A DNA stretch of 32,159 nt from Clostridia bacterium (GTDB taxonomy: Bacteria; Bacillota; Clostridia; Oscillospirales; CAG-272). The translations under genes and the position numbers were made by a program. The notes below the pieces were generated by a model. The model was not told the origin of the DNA, did no database searches, and saw only the letters and a list, made by a program, of their open reading frames with translations. The stretch spans positions 1 through 32,159 of the forward strand of contig JAFSSR010000097.1 in assembly GCA_017450885.1 (NCBI GenBank), given 5' to 3'. Shown here piece after piece: positions 14,866-23,383 of the stretch; position 1 is the stretch's first letter, and each line of letters starts with the position of its first letter.

Positions 14866-14928
14866 CCTTTTTTCCTCCCTTGGATTAAGTAGACCGGAGC
14901 TTTCCTATAAAATGCCCAAATCAAATTT

Positions 14929-14958
14929 ATTATATCATTATACGTTATTACTTGTCAA
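14929..14958 (-). promoter_or_regulatory. Consensus promoter of the decarboxylase operon
   Basis: On the minus strand: exact TTGACA (14958-14953), an 18-base spacer, exact TATAAT (14934-14929). A second TATAAT at 14942-14937 is too close to this -35 to use it. The leader would be about 55 bases. Confidence 0.8.
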
Positions 14959-14975
14959 CCGAAAAAGTGCCTAAT

Positions 14976-14993
14976 TTGTTAAAAATTAAACAA
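14976..14993. promoter_or_regulatory. AT-rich palindrome upstream of the decarboxylase promoter
   Basis: TTGTT and AACAA flank 8 AT-only bases. The site lies about 18 bases upstream of the -35 box and is followed by a T7 run. It could be an operator or an UP-like element; the arms are short and the composition is biased, so chance is quite possible. Confidence 0.25.
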
Positions 14994-15020
14994 TTTTTTT
15001 GGGTAATAGTAATGGATAAA

Positions 15021-15052
15021 GGATATCGGCGGGAAAGATCCCGCCGATATCC
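15021..15052 (-). terminator. Terminator-like hairpin after the ABC/lipoprotein operon
   Basis: A perfect 13-bp inverted repeat, GGATATCGGCGGG / CCCGCCGATATCC, with a 6-base loop, 18 bases after the lipoprotein stop. On the minus strand it is followed by only TTTATCC, so it may be moderately efficient. Confidence 0.7.
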
Positions 15053-15069
15053 TTGACCGAAGATATGTT

Positions 15070-15507
15070 TTATTCCGCCGGAACTATTTCCATCTCCGGC
15101 AAAAGTCTGTTTTGCTTTTGTTCAACGCCCCCGAACTTTCCGGTAAAAGTCACCGCCCGCTGTTTTTCTTCCGTGAGCGGAGGGAGGGTGAACGCCGTCT
15201 CCTCCCCGTCGCCGCCCACGACCTTGAGAGCGCCGTCTTCGAGCAGCTTGCCCGCGTCCTCATCCGATCTTGCGCGGATATAGAACTTTACCGTCCTGTC
15301 GGTCGTGTTGCGAAGCGTCAGTCTGCAGTTGAAAAGCACCTCGCCGCCTTTGACCTCGAAACCGTCGAAATACGATCCGCTTTCGACCACCGTCACGTTT
15401 TGTTCGATCTCCCGCCCGCAGGAGGTCAGGAGGAGGATAACGACCGCGAGCAGGATCATAAGCGCTGAAAATATCTTGTTTGTGTTTATCGACATGGTAT
15501 CCCTCAT
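15070..15507 (-). CDS. Putative lipoprotein of the ABC transporter operon
   Basis: 145 residues. The signal peptide (about 11-29) ends in a lipobox L-L-T-S-C with the lipid-modified cysteine at C30. The mature part, about 115 residues, has the strand pattern of an Ig-like or FxLYD-type fold (F-N-C-R-L-T-L-R-N-T-T-D-R-T-V-K-F-Y-I). Its start overlaps the permease stop by 4 bases (ATGA), so it is translationally coupled and likely works with the transporter at the membrane surface. Met5 is an alternative start. I do not recognise a family; the lipoprotein call is secure, the function is not. Confidence 0.8.
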   Translation of the reverse strand: MRDTMSINTNKIFSALMILLAVVILLLTSCGREIEQNVTVVESGSYFDGFEVKGGEVLFNCRLTLRNTTDRTVKFYIRARSDEDAGKLLEDGALKVVGGDGEETAFTLPPLTEEKQRAVTFTGKFGGVEQKQNRLLPEMEIVPAE

Positions 15508-18233
15508 AAATTCTCGTTTTTAAGAGCTTCGGCGGGATCGTCCCTTCTCATCTTATGCGCGGCGTAGAGCATCGTGGCGAACACCACCGCGAACACGCTT
15601 CCGACCGCGATACAAACGCTGTACCAGGGGACGTAGAAAGATGCGTCGAACGCCTGCGTGGTCACTCGATAGATCAAGAAGGTCACGAGGATCGCCGCGG
15701 GAAGACCGTAGATCAATCCCTTGAAGCCGTAGATTATACACTCGAAATTGAGCATCCTGCGAAAGCCCTTGCGGGACATCCCTATCGACTTGAGCATGGC
15801 GAACTCGCGTCTGCGCAGCAGTATGTTGGTCGATATCGTATTGAATACGTTGGCGACCGCGATGAGGGAGATTATGATTATAAATCCGTAGGCGAAGACG
15901 TTGACCACGGTGACAGCCATCCGCACCTTTTCAAGATGCTCCGCGTTGTCGATCAGCTTTTCGCTCTCGAAGCCGTTTTCGTCGAGCAGCTTGACCAGAT
16001 CGTCGAACGCTTTTGCGTGATTGTTGACCTGCAGACTATACTCGCAGTAAGTGTCGTATCCGTCGATCATATTGCCGCCAAGCTCCGCGCCGTAGACCGC
16101 TTTTATCATGCTGTAGGGAAAGACGACCGCGGGGATCTGCGAGCTCAGACCGATAATGTGATCCTTTATCGTTCCGTCTATAGTGATCGGGACTTTCAGT
16201 TGGATATCGTCTCCTTTGACGATAAGCGCCTCGCTCTTGTCGAGAGTATCGGTCAAGCCGCTGTAAAACTCATCCAGCGTTTTTTTCGGATAAAAAATAT
16301 ACTCCGTTTCGCCGTTCGATACGCTCGTTGATTCAAGCTCGTAGCCGTCTATCGTTCTTATGCTGACGTCCGTTGCGGTCACGGGCAGTCTCGACTCTTC
16401 AAGCACCTTTACGGATCTCCATCTCGTCCCCGCTTTGCCCGAGGAACCGTCCATGCCGGAGATCTTGTTGTATATCAGGCACGCCGGTTTTTCCGGATCG
16501 AAATATCTTTCCGCGTCGATCCCGTTATCGCGGCAGACCTCGCGGAAATACCCGTCGTCCGCGAAAGCGACGCACAGATATCCTTCATAGTTTGCGCCGT
16601 TAAGATCAGCCTGGCTGAGCATTTCCTTGAAATCGCCGTCCAGATCGTCGGTATCTATAAAGACGTGAGCGTATCTCTGAATACAATATGAAGCGTGCTT
16701 TACCCCCTCCGCGCTTGAGAGAAGCTCAAAGAGCTCTTCCCTGCGCCCGGCGTCGACCTCACTTCCGCGATAGTAAAGGTCCGCGCCGGTATCCTCGTAA
16801 TTGAAGGTGTTCACCGAGTCCTTGAGATAAGCGCAGAAGGAGGACGCGGAAATGAAAAGCACTACGCTCAGAAAGAGCGAGACGACGGTCGCGCGGTAGC
16901 GTTTACGGTTGCGTTTGAAGTTCTTCGCCGCCATCATCCCCTCGAAGCCGAAGAGCTTTGCGGTGAGCGGCGAGGTCTTTATTTCTTTTTTACTCAGCTT
17001 GACGTCGCGGTTCTGACGGATGGCGTCTATCGCCGGGATAGTCATCGCCCTCTTTGCCGGGATATACGCCGAAATGACGGTGGTCAGCAGGCAGAGCGCG
17101 GCTGATACGACCAGAAGCGGCGCGCTGACGACCAGCTTCATCTGTACGCTTGTGCCCACAAATGCGCCGAAAGCGTCGCGCAGGAGGTAAAGCGTGAGCC
17201 CGATGCCGCCGCATCCGACGAGCATCCCGAGCGGGATGGAGATACCCGCGAGCAGGAGCGCCTCGTAGATGACGCTTCCGCGTATCTGCTTATTCGTCGC
17301 GCCTACCGATTTGAGTATACCGAACTGCCTCGTCCTCTCGCTTACCGAGATGGAGAAGGAGTTGTATATCAGCGATATCGAACCGAACGCGATGAGGAAC
17401 AGGAGCACTCCGACAAAGCCGGACATAAACGCGTTGAGCTGCCTGAATTCCGATCCCGCGTAGAAAGCGAGCAGAGAGTTGTGGCTGTCCCAGTCAACGG
17501 AATAACTCTGATTTTCAAGAAAGTCCGCCGCCTTCGACGGATGGCGCATGGTAAACAGAAGGCTGAAGCTGCCGCTGCCTTTTCCGACGGTCAGCGCGGT
17601 ATAACCCGGGCAGGTATAGCTTTCGACGCTCGTCCCCAATCTTTCGTAAAAACCGACGACCGTGTAGGCGCGGGTCACGGTATCTACAAGCTGTTCCGGC
17701 TCGCCCGATCTCTCAAACGGATACTCCGCCTCGTAAGGCTCTCTCCCGTCCTGCAAGCGTCTTCCGACTTCGAGGGAGAGCGTATCCCCGACAGAGACCG
17801 CTGCGCCGCCGTTTGTGATATAGTGGCGCGGGATGAGAAGCTCGCCCTCGTTTTCGGGCATACGCCCCTCGGTGAGATGGATGGCGAGCAGATCGGCGAT
17901 ATCCGGAGACGCCGATTTGATAAGCAGATAGGGCTTATATTCGTTCATGCTGTCGGAATTTGCCCATCCGACAGTTTCGAGCGTGGCGAAGTCTTCTATC
18001 TCATCCAGCTTCTCGACCTCGTCGAGCGTTGCCGAGTCAAGCCCCTTCAGTATGCCGTGATATGCCCCCTCGCTTTCGATCTCGCCGCGAAGGAGAAACT
18101 TTATGCCGCTGTATCCGCCCTCCAGCACCGCCGTGAAAAGCGCCATCGAAAGGATTATTCCGATGATCGTGACTATCGTCCGCGTCTTGTTCTTTGCAAG
18201 CGAACGGCGCGTGAATTTAGTAAAAACGTTCAT
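15504..18233 (-). CDS. ABC transporter permease with two FtsX domains
   Basis: 909 residues. Helix 1 (about 17-37) precedes an external domain (about 40-268). Helices 2-4 (271-293, 322-350, 367-391) form the first FtsX unit. Helix 5 (448-468), a second external domain (about 470-770) and helices 6-8 (773-797, 836-856, 869-892) form the second. Both units carry the coupling motif after their first helix, as RTRQFGILKSVGAT and RRREFAMLKSIGMS. This 4+4 helix layout with two ectodomains belongs to the MacB/FtsX-type mechanotransmission transporters, not the ten-helix BceB type. It starts 6 bases after the ATPase gene stop. The nearby kinase/regulator pair suggests a role in antimicrobial or envelope stress. 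The substrate is unknown. Confidence 0.92.
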   Translation of the reverse strand: MNVFTKFTRRSLAKNKTRTIVTIIGIILSMALFTAVLEGGYSGIKFLLRGEIESEGAYHGILKGLDSATLDEVEKLDEIEDFATLETVGWANSDSMNEYKPYLLIKSASPDIADLLAIHLTEGRMPENEGELLIPRHYITNGGAAVSVGDTLSLEVGRRLQDGREPYEAEYPFERSGEPEQLVDTVTRAYTVVGFYERLGTSVESYTCPGYTALTVGKGSGSFSLLFTMRHPSKAADFLENQSYSVDWDSHNSLLAFYAGSEFRQLNAFMSGFVGVLLFLIAFGSISLIYNSFSISVSERTRQFGILKSVGATNKQIRGSVIYEALLLAGISIPLGMLVGCGGIGLTLYLLRDAFGAFVGTSVQMKLVVSAPLLVVSAALCLLTTVISAYIPAKRAMTIPAIDAIRQNRDVKLSKKEIKTSPLTAKLFGFEGMMAAKNFKRNRKRYRATVVSLFLSVVLFISASSFCAYLKDSVNTFNYEDTGADLYYRGSEVDAGRREELFELLSSAEGVKHASYCIQRYAHVFIDTDDLDGDFKEMLSQADLNGANYEGYLCVAFADDGYFREVCRDNGIDAERYFDPEKPACLIYNKISGMDGSSGKAGTRWRSVKVLEESRLPVTATDVSIRTIDGYELESTSVSNGETEYIFYPKKTLDEFYSGLTDTLDKSEALIVKGDDIQLKVPITIDGTIKDHIIGLSSQIPAVVFPYSMIKAVYGAELGGNMIDGYDTYCEYSLQVNNHAKAFDDLVKLLDENGFESEKLIDNAEHLEKVRMAVTVVNVFAYGFIIIISLIAVANVFNTISTNILLRRREFAMLKSIGMSRKGFRRMLNFECIIYGFKGLIYGLPAAILVTFLIYRVTTQAFDASFYVPWYSVCIAVGSVFAVVFATMLYAAHKMRRDDPAEALKNENL

Positions 18234-18239
18234 TTTTGC

Positions 18240-18920
18240 TTACCTTATTTTCTCGTCGCGTACTATCTTTCCGTCCTCGATGGCTATGACTCTGTCCGCC
18301 TGGAGAGCGATGTTTTCATCGTGAGTTATGATGATGACCGTCTGACCGTATTTCTTATTGGACAGCTTGAGGAGCTCGACGATCTCACGGCTGTTCTTCG
18401 AGTCGAGATTTCCGGTCGGCTCGTCGGCGAGCACGACGGCGGGCGCGTTCATCAGCGCCCTGCCGATCGAGACGCGCTGCTGCTGGCCCCCCGAAAGCTG
18501 GTTGGGCAGATTTTTACGTCTGTCGGTAAGGGCAAGCGTGTTGAGAAGCTCGTTCAGCCTCTCTTCGTTCACCTTTCTACCGTCCATCAGCACGGGAAGA
18601 GTCATATTCTCCTCGACGTTCAGCACGGGGATAAGATTGTAAAACTGGTATATCAGCCCGACCTGCCTGCGGCGGAAGACGGCGAGCTGTTCCTCGTTCT
18701 GCGCGTACACGTCCTCCCCGTTCATATACACCTTACCCGAAGTGGGGCGGTCTACGCCGCCGATTATATGCAGAAGCGTAGACTTGCCCGATCCGGACGG
18801 GCCGATTATGGCAAGGAACTGTCCCTGCGGCACCGAAAAGCTCACTCCGTCAAGCGCGCGTACCTCGTTTTCTCCCTGACGATATATCTTTGTCAGGTCT
18901 TCTATCTTTAAAATGTCCAT
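18240..18920 (-). CDS. ABC transporter ATP-binding protein (LolD/MacB type)
   Basis: 226 residues. Motifs: Walker [10 protein letters not shown] (40-48), Q-loop Q92, signature LSGGQQQR (142-149), Walker [13 protein letters not shown] (162-173) and switch H200. The T-G-N-L-D extension is typical of ATPases that pair with FtsX-type permeases, as the next gene is. The start is ATG 18920, with AAGGAG 6 bases upstream. The frame extending to 18965 would be very basic (RKRKRKRR) and would run through the -10 box, so it is rejected. It is first in a three-gene operon with the permease and a lipoprotein. Confidence 0.95.
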   Translation of the reverse strand: MDILKIEDLTKIYRQGENEVRALDGVSFSVPQGQFLAIIGPSGSGKSTLLHIIGGVDRPTSGKVYMNGEDVYAQNEEQLAVFRRRQVGLIYQFYNLIPVLNVEENMTLPVLMDGRKVNEERLNELLNTLALTDRRKNLPNQLSGGQQQRVSIGRALMNAPAVVLADEPTGNLDSKNSREIVELLKLSNKKYGQTVIIITHDENIALQADRVIAIEDGKIVRDEKIR

Positions 18921-18950
18921 AGCGTTTCTCCTTTTTCTTTTACGTTTTCG

Positions 18951-18982
18951 ATTATACCCCGCCAAAGTGACATTTCGGTGAC
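18951..18982 (-). promoter_or_regulatory. ABC operon promoter with OmpR-type direct-repeat operator
   Basis: On the minus strand: GTCAC (18982-18978), 6 bases, GTCAC (18971-18967), 10 bases, then exact TATAAT (18956-18951). The repeats start 11 bp apart, one helical turn, and cover the -35 position, where the hexamer (ACCGAA) is a poor match. A good -10, a bad -35 and phased direct repeats across it are what class II activation by an OmpR-family regulator looks like, and such a regulator is encoded about 1.1 kb upstream. Confidence 0.55.
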
Positions 18983-18984
18983 TT

Positions 18985-19026
18985 TTTTGAAAAAAGATAA
19001 AAAATCGCGGACGGTCGGTCCGCGAT
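18985..19026 (-). terminator. Terminator of the kinase/regulator operon
   Basis: ATCGCGGAC / GTCCGCGAT with a 5-base loop (19004-19026). On the minus strand it is followed by TTTTTATCTTTTTTC. It separates the histidine kinase gene from the ABC operon promoter, so the transporter has its own transcript. Confidence 0.8.
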
Positions 19027-19048
19027 CATGATTTCAAAAACAAAGGCG

Positions 19049-19063
19049 GGGGGCAAAACCCCC
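19049..19063 (-). terminator. Second hairpin after the histidine kinase gene
   Basis: GGGGG-CAAAA-CCCCC, followed on the minus strand by GCC then TTTGTTTTTG. It lies 25 bases after the kinase stop and would act in series with the hairpin at 19004. Confidence 0.5.
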
Positions 19064-19087
19064 ACGGTATTATAATATGAAACAGTT

Positions 19088-20092
19088 TTAAATAACGCTT
19101 TTATAAAATCTGACGGTAAAAGATGCGCCGCCTCCCGGCGCGTTTGCGGCGGTCACGGTCCCGTTTTGAGCTGCGGCGACCATGCGGCAGAAGGCGAGCC
19201 CGATGCCGATGCTCTGATCGGACGCGTTCTTGCCTTTATAAAAACGCTCGAAAAGATGAGGTATGTCCTCCGGATCGAAGCCTTCCCCCGTATCGGTTAT
19301 GACTATTTCCGAATACAACGGAGTTTCCGCCGCCCTGACGGTTATCCTTCCGCCCTCCGGGGTATGCTCGGCGCAATTCTTGAAAATGTTTCCCAGAGCT
19401 TCCGCCGTCCAGGAGAGATCGCAGTAGACGCGAGCGTCTCCCGCGTCGGGCTCAAATGATATCCCGCGCAGCTCCATGGGGATGACGAGCGGTTCGGCGG
19501 CTCTGGATATCAGATCCGCCGCGGAGATGTTTTCCGGCCGGAAGACCGCCGTCCCGGCGTCTATTTTGGACATCTTCAGCAGCGTCTCTATCTGCCACTG
19601 CATACGCTCGAGCTGACGGCGAAGCTGACGCGCGAGGTCGAGCCGCTTCTCATCGGAGACTTCCGGCTCGGAAAGGAGCGAGACCACCAAATTCATCGAG
19701 GTGAGCGGCGTCCGCATCTGGTGAAAGATATCGGCTATCGCGTCGGTAAGTCCGAGCTTTTCCGCCGCGAGACGGTCGGTCTGCTCCTTGAGCCGGAGCG
19801 TCATCTTTTGTATCTCGCTCGCAAGAACGGAGAGTTCTCCCTCCTCGGAAGACGAGATCGAAGCCGCCGTCTCGCCGTGAAGTATGCGGTCTACGGTATC
19901 GGAAAGGAGCGCGATATCGGAGTATCTCTTCTTTGAAAAGAGGTAATGCGCCGTACAAAACGCCGCGCCGCATACCGCGGTAGGGACAGCGGCGAGCGGT
20001 CGGACGAAGAACGCCGCCGCGGCGCAGACAACGGAAATGACCGCGCAGGTCATAAACTCCCGGCGAAACGCGCCGTTACGGAAAAGCTTCAT
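19088..20092 (-). CDS. Intramembrane-sensing-type histidine kinase
   Basis: 334 residues. Two membrane helices (about 13-30 and 34-52) are separated by only a few residues, so there is no external sensor domain. The linker leads to the H-box DIFHQMRTPLTSM (H124), then N-box NIFKNCAEHTP, G1 DTGEGFD, F-box LFERFYKG and G2 GIGLAF. The absence of a sensor loop is typical of kinases that sense through a partner transporter (BceS/VanS-like small kinases). The response regulator gene ends 1 base upstream, and an ABC operon with a phased operator lies just downstream. The inference is that it detects an envelope-active compound with help from the transporter. Ligand unknown. Confidence 0.93.
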   Translation of the reverse strand: MKLFRNGAFRREFMTCAVISVVCAAAAFFVRPLAAVPTAVCGAAFCTAHYLFSKKRYSDIALLSDTVDRILHGETAASISSSEEGELSVLASEIQKMTLRLKEQTDRLAAEKLGLTDAIADIFHQMRTPLTSMNLVVSLLSEPEVSDEKRLDLARQLRRQLERMQWQIETLLKMSKIDAGTAVFRPENISAADLISRAAEPLVIPMELRGISFEPDAGDARVYCDLSWTAEALGNIFKNCAEHTPEGGRITVRAAETPLYSEIVITDTGEGFDPEDIPHLFERFYKGKNASDQSIGIGLAFCRMVAAAQNGTVTAANAPGGGASFTVRFYKSVI

Positions 20093-20093
20093 A

Positions 20094-20759
20094 TCAATCC
20101 ATCCTGTATCCCAGTCCGCGCACCGTCTTTATGACGCGCGGATCCTGCGGATCGTCCTCTATCTTTTCGCGGAGACGCTTTATATACACCGTAAGCGTGT
20201 TGTCGTTGACAAAATCTCCGGCGGCGTCCCATATATCTTCAAGCAGCTTGTTGCGGGAGACAAGTCTGCCGCGGTTGTTGACGAAAACCGTGAGAAGGCG
20301 GTATTCGAGAGCGGAAAGCGAGATCTCCTCTCCGTTCTTCCTGACCTTGCCTTTTTCGGTGTCTATCTCCACCCCTTCCACCGAAACGACAGACTGCGCG
20401 TCGCCGTATCCGCGGAGCACGCGGTTGATGCGCGAGACAAGCTCGCGCGGACGGAAGGGCTTCGGGATATAGTCGTCCGCGCCCATGTCGAGTCCGCGTA
20501 CGACGCTGTTTTCGTCATCCGAGGCGGTGAGGAATATAACCGGTATCCCCTGCTTTTTCGCCTCCTCGCAGACGGCAAATCCGTTGCCGTCCGAAAGCGA
20601 AACGTCAACCAGCATAAGATCTGCTCTCGCTCCCCGCATAAGCTCAACGGCGCTCCTCTCTCCTTTTGCGGAAAGGGTGTCAAATCCCTCGCTTTTTAAA
20701 AACTCTTCGAGCGAACGGACTATCGCCGCGTCGTCTTCAACTATGAATATCCTTTTCAT
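20094..20759 (-). CDS. OmpR-family response regulator
   Basis: 221 residues. The receiver domain (1-115) has acidic residues E8, D9 and D10, phosphoacceptor D52 (LMLVDVSLSDGNG), T79 and K101 (YIPKPFRPRE). The winged-helix output domain (about 126-221) has the typical LSALEYRLLTVFVNNRGRLV and VYIKRLREKIEDD elements and ends in TVRGLGYRMD. It binds DNA as a dimer on direct repeats in this family. Its ATG overlaps the stop of the preceding YibE/F gene (ATGA), so it is translationally coupled to it. The likely target is the direct repeat upstream of the ABC operon at 18967-18982; this is inference. Confidence 0.95.
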   Translation of the reverse strand: MKRIFIVEDDAAIVRSLEEFLKSEGFDTLSAKGERSAVELMRGARADLMLVDVSLSDGNGFAVCEEAKKQGIPVIFLTASDDENSVVRGLDMGADDYIPKPFRPRELVSRINRVLRGYGDAQSVVSVEGVEIDTEKGKVRKNGEEISLSALEYRLLTVFVNNRGRLVSRNKLLEDIWDAAGDFVNDNTLTVYIKRLREKIEDDPQDPRVIKTVRGLGYRMD

Positions 20760-21628
20760 CTGCGGTCCTCTTTTTCATCGTCGTAAAGCTCGGCGTCGAT
20801 TATATCGCCGTCATCCGGCTCGCGGTTCAGGTATTCGCCGAGATCCGCCTTTTTCTTTTCCGCGATACTTACTATCGCCTTCGCCTTCGTCTTAAGCAGA
20901 GCGGCGGTGAAAAGCGAGGTCACCGGCATGATAAGCACGCATCCGAAGGCGGACGTCATAGAGCGGATGACCGTCTCTACGAAGGCGGCGGAGTTGATCA
21001 CGGTGCCGAGGCTGAATTTGTACAGTATGAACCATATTATCAGCGCCATATATCCGCCGAGATAGGCAAAATAAAGTGTGTTGCAGGTGGTGCCGAGCAC
21101 GTCGCGCCCAACCTTTATCCCCGACCTGTACAGTTCGGCAAAGCCTATATCCGGGTTGTTGTACGCCACCTCGAACTGCGCCGACGCGACGGCTATCGAG
21201 GTGTCCACGACAGCTCCGATGAGACCCACGAGGATGACCGCCACGGTGAGATCCCCCATATCCACGTCGATTATCCAGGAATACCCGGCGATCTGGGAGA
21301 GCTTCTGGAAGGAGAAGCCCTCTATCCTCGCCCCGCGTCCGAAAACGCTTATCACCGCGCCGAGGAGGACGACGACGCAGAAGACCGAAGCGAAGCAGGA
21401 GATGGATTTTGCGTTGACGCCGCAGTTGAAGAAGAGCGACGTGACGCAGATAAGAAGGCAGGCGATCAACGCCGCCAATATCGAATTCATACCGTTGAGG
21501 ATCGCCGCCGCCATACCGAAGAATATAAGCAGATTGACGGTCAGCGTCGCTATCGTTTTGGCTCCGCGTTTTCCGCAGACGGCGATCAGCAAAGCGGCGA
21601 GTATAACGGCGAGTACGATCAGGGTCAT
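20756..21628 (-). CDS. YibE/F family membrane protein (second of pair)
   Basis: 290 residues with about seven helices and the family signatures GLIGAVVDTSIAVASA and G-R-D-V-L-G-T-T-C-N-T-L-Y-F-A-Y-L-G-G. The C-terminal tail is cytoplasmic and very acidic (DDGDIIDAELYDDEKEDRR). The stop of the upstream paralogue overlaps this start by 4 bases (ATGA), and this stop overlaps the response regulator start in the same way. Biochemical function of the family is not established; it is often found as a YibE/YibF pair in Bacillota. It lacks the N-terminal ectodomain of its partner. Confidence 0.88.
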   Translation of the reverse strand: MTLIVLAVILAALLIAVCGKRGAKTIATLTVNLLIFFGMAAAILNGMNSILAALIACLLICVTSLFFNCGVNAKSISCFASVFCVVVLLGAVISVFGRGARIEGFSFQKLSQIAGYSWIIDVDMGDLTVAVILVGLIGAVVDTSIAVASAQFEVAYNNPDIGFAELYRSGIKVGRDVLGTTCNTLYFAYLGGYMALIIWFILYKFSLGTVINSAAFVETVIRSMTSAFGCVLIMPVTSLFTAALLKTKAKAIVSIAEKKKADLGEYLNREPDDGDIIDAELYDDEKEDRR

Positions 21629-22788
21629 CTGTTATTCACCGCCCTTCTCTTCCCGCCCTTGCGCGACAGCATTACCGACGCGATAAAATACGACACGGGA
21701 ACGGTGAGAACTATACCGATGCTTCCGGTCAGGAAGCGCGCGATCTCAAGGTTGTTGTTGCTAAAAATGTATTCGAGCATAGGAACGCCGGAACGGACTA
21801 TGACCATCATGAGCGGTATCCCGCCGCAGAGATAGGTGAACAGAAGCACGTTGGTCATCGTGCCGGAGATGTCGCGTCCTATCTCGCGCCCGGAACGGAG
21901 GAGAGCGGCGAAGGTTATCTTATTATCCTTCTCCTTCAGCTCGCAGAGCGCCGAGGAGATGGACATGGCGATATCCATGGTCGCGCCGAGGCCGCCTATA
22001 AGCAGCTCGGATAAAAAGGTGACGCGGTAATCGGCGGCGATGATAAGATACTCGAGCCCTTCGACGTACAGCCCGCCGTAGCCGCAGGCGTATATGACGA
22101 CGCAGGCGATGCCGAAGGTCGCCGCGGTACCGACGAGGGTTGCTATTATCGAGATAAGGGTCATACGCGAAAAGCCGCCGATCAGCGTAAGGCAGACGAC
22201 GGTGAAGATCAGAGATGAAACGATCGAGATGACGAGCAGGTTCCATCCGCTAACATAAAGATTGAGCCCCGCCCAGAAGATCGCCGCGTTGACCGCGACG
22301 CTAAGGAACGCGAGCAGTCCCTTTTTTCTCCCGACGAGAATGAGTATCAGCAGGGTGACGGCGAACATAGCGACGAGATAGGCGTCGCGCTTGACGTTTT
22401 CCACCTTCCAGACGCCCTCGTCGTTCTGCTCGACGAACAGCTTGTCCCCTTTGCGGTAGCGGGTGTCGAACACGTTGCTCTCGGTGCGAAGATTGGTAAA
22501 GGATATCTCGTCCCCCTCGTTCTCTCCGTAGAGCACCCGACAGACGACCGTCTGGAGATAGACCGTCTCCGTGATCTCGCCGGACGAGGAATACTCGGTA
22601 TGATCCTCCGTTTCCGAAACGGAGGTTATCTGCGCGATCGTCTTATCTCCGTACAGGAAGTAATCGTGCGCCGTAAAAACAATCGCGGCGATCGCAAAAA
22701 CGCACATAAATAGGAACAAGCACAAAAACTTGCGGTTTTTGTGCAGGTATTCCTTTATTCTGTTTCGCGGTAAATCAGTTGATCTCAC
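21625..22788 (-). CDS. YibE/F family membrane protein with N-terminal ectodomain
   Basis: 387 residues. A basic N-terminus and one helix (about 19-39) precede an external domain of about 90 residues (with GENEGDEISFTNL and RYRKGDKLFVE). A bundle of about seven helices follows with the family motif GGLGATMDIAMSISSAL and G-R-D-I-S-G-T-M-T-N-V-L-L-F-T-Y-L-C-G-G. The start is GTG 22788, inside the 3' end of recR (14-base overlap), with AGGGA upstream in recR. It probably forms a complex with the next gene product. The ectodomain resembles a small beta-barrel from its G-D and V-x-V strand pattern only. Confidence 0.88.
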   Translation of the reverse strand: MRSTDLPRNRIKEYLHKNRKFLCLFLFMCVFAIAAIVFTAHDYFLYGDKTIAQITSVSETEDHTEYSSSGEITETVYLQTVVCRVLYGENEGDEISFTNLRTESNVFDTRYRKGDKLFVEQNDEGVWKVENVKRDAYLVAMFAVTLLILILVGRKKGLLAFLSVAVNAAIFWAGLNLYVSGWNLLVISIVSSLIFTVVCLTLIGGFSRMTLISIIATLVGTAATFGIACVVIYACGYGGLYVEGLEYLIIAADYRVTFLSELLIGGLGATMDIAMSISSALCELKEKDNKITFAALLRSGREIGRDISGTMTNVLLFTYLCGGIPLMMVIVRSGVPMLEYIFSNNNLEIARFLTGSIGIVLTVPVSYFIASVMLSRKGGKRRAVNNR

Positions 22789-23377
22789 GTCTTCCCTCTA
22801 TTGCGCGTGAAAGTGTGATCTCGTCCGCGTGGTCGAGCTCGCCGCCGAAGGGGATGCCGTAGGCTAACCGGGTGACCTTTACGCCAAGGGGCGAGATGAG
22901 CTTGGCGAGGTACATGGCGGTGGTCTCTCCCTCCGCCGTGGAATTGGTGGCGACTATGACCTCGCCGATGTTTTCGTTATTGATGCGCTCCAGGAGCTCC
23001 TTTATGCGAAGCTGCGCGGGTCCCTTCCCTTCGAGCGGGGATATCGCCCCCTCGAGGACGTGATAGGTCCCCTTGTAGTTTCGCACGTTTTCGAGAGCAA
23101 ACACCGTGCGGGCGTCCTCCACGACGCAAACGGTGGAACGGTCGCGCTCCGGATCGGAGCAGACCGGGCAGACCTCGCCCTCGCTGAAATTGAAGCAATT
23201 AGAGCATTTTTTGATCTTCTTTTTCGCATTGACTATTGACGCGGCGAAAGCCTCCGCCTTCTCGTCCGAGAAATTGAGCACCTCAAAAGCCATGCGCTCG
23301 GCGGACTTGCGTCCGACCCCTTTTATCTTGCGGAAGCTCTCTACCAGCTCCTCAAGCGCAGGCAGTCCGTATCCCAT
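22775..23377 (-). CDS. recR: Recombination mediator RecR
   Basis: 200 residues, the usual length. An N-terminal helix-hairpin-helix (about 12-38, IKGVGRKSAERMAFEVL), a C4 zinc finger (C58, C61, C70, C73: CSNC / CPVC), then a Toprim domain with VCVVEDARTV, and a Walker-B-like C-terminal part. RecR works with RecO and RecF to load RecA at gaps. It lies 6 bases after ybaB, the conserved dnaX-ybaB-recR order of Bacillota. Confidence 0.97.
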   Translation of the reverse strand: MGYGLPALEELVESFRKIKGVGRKSAERMAFEVLNFSDEKAEAFAASIVNAKKKIKKCSNCFNFSEGEVCPVCSDPERDRSTVCVVEDARTVFALENVRNYKGTYHVLEGAISPLEGKGPAQLRIKELLERINNENIGEVIVATNSTAEGETTAMYLAKLISPLGVKVTRLAYGIPFGGELDHADEITLSRAIEGRREIN

Positions 23378-23383
23378 GGCGGA

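Noticed and set aside
17481..18911. 476-residue open frame on the + strand
   Set aside because: Antisense to the FtsX permease and ABC ATPase; no domain, and it runs through the ABC start region.
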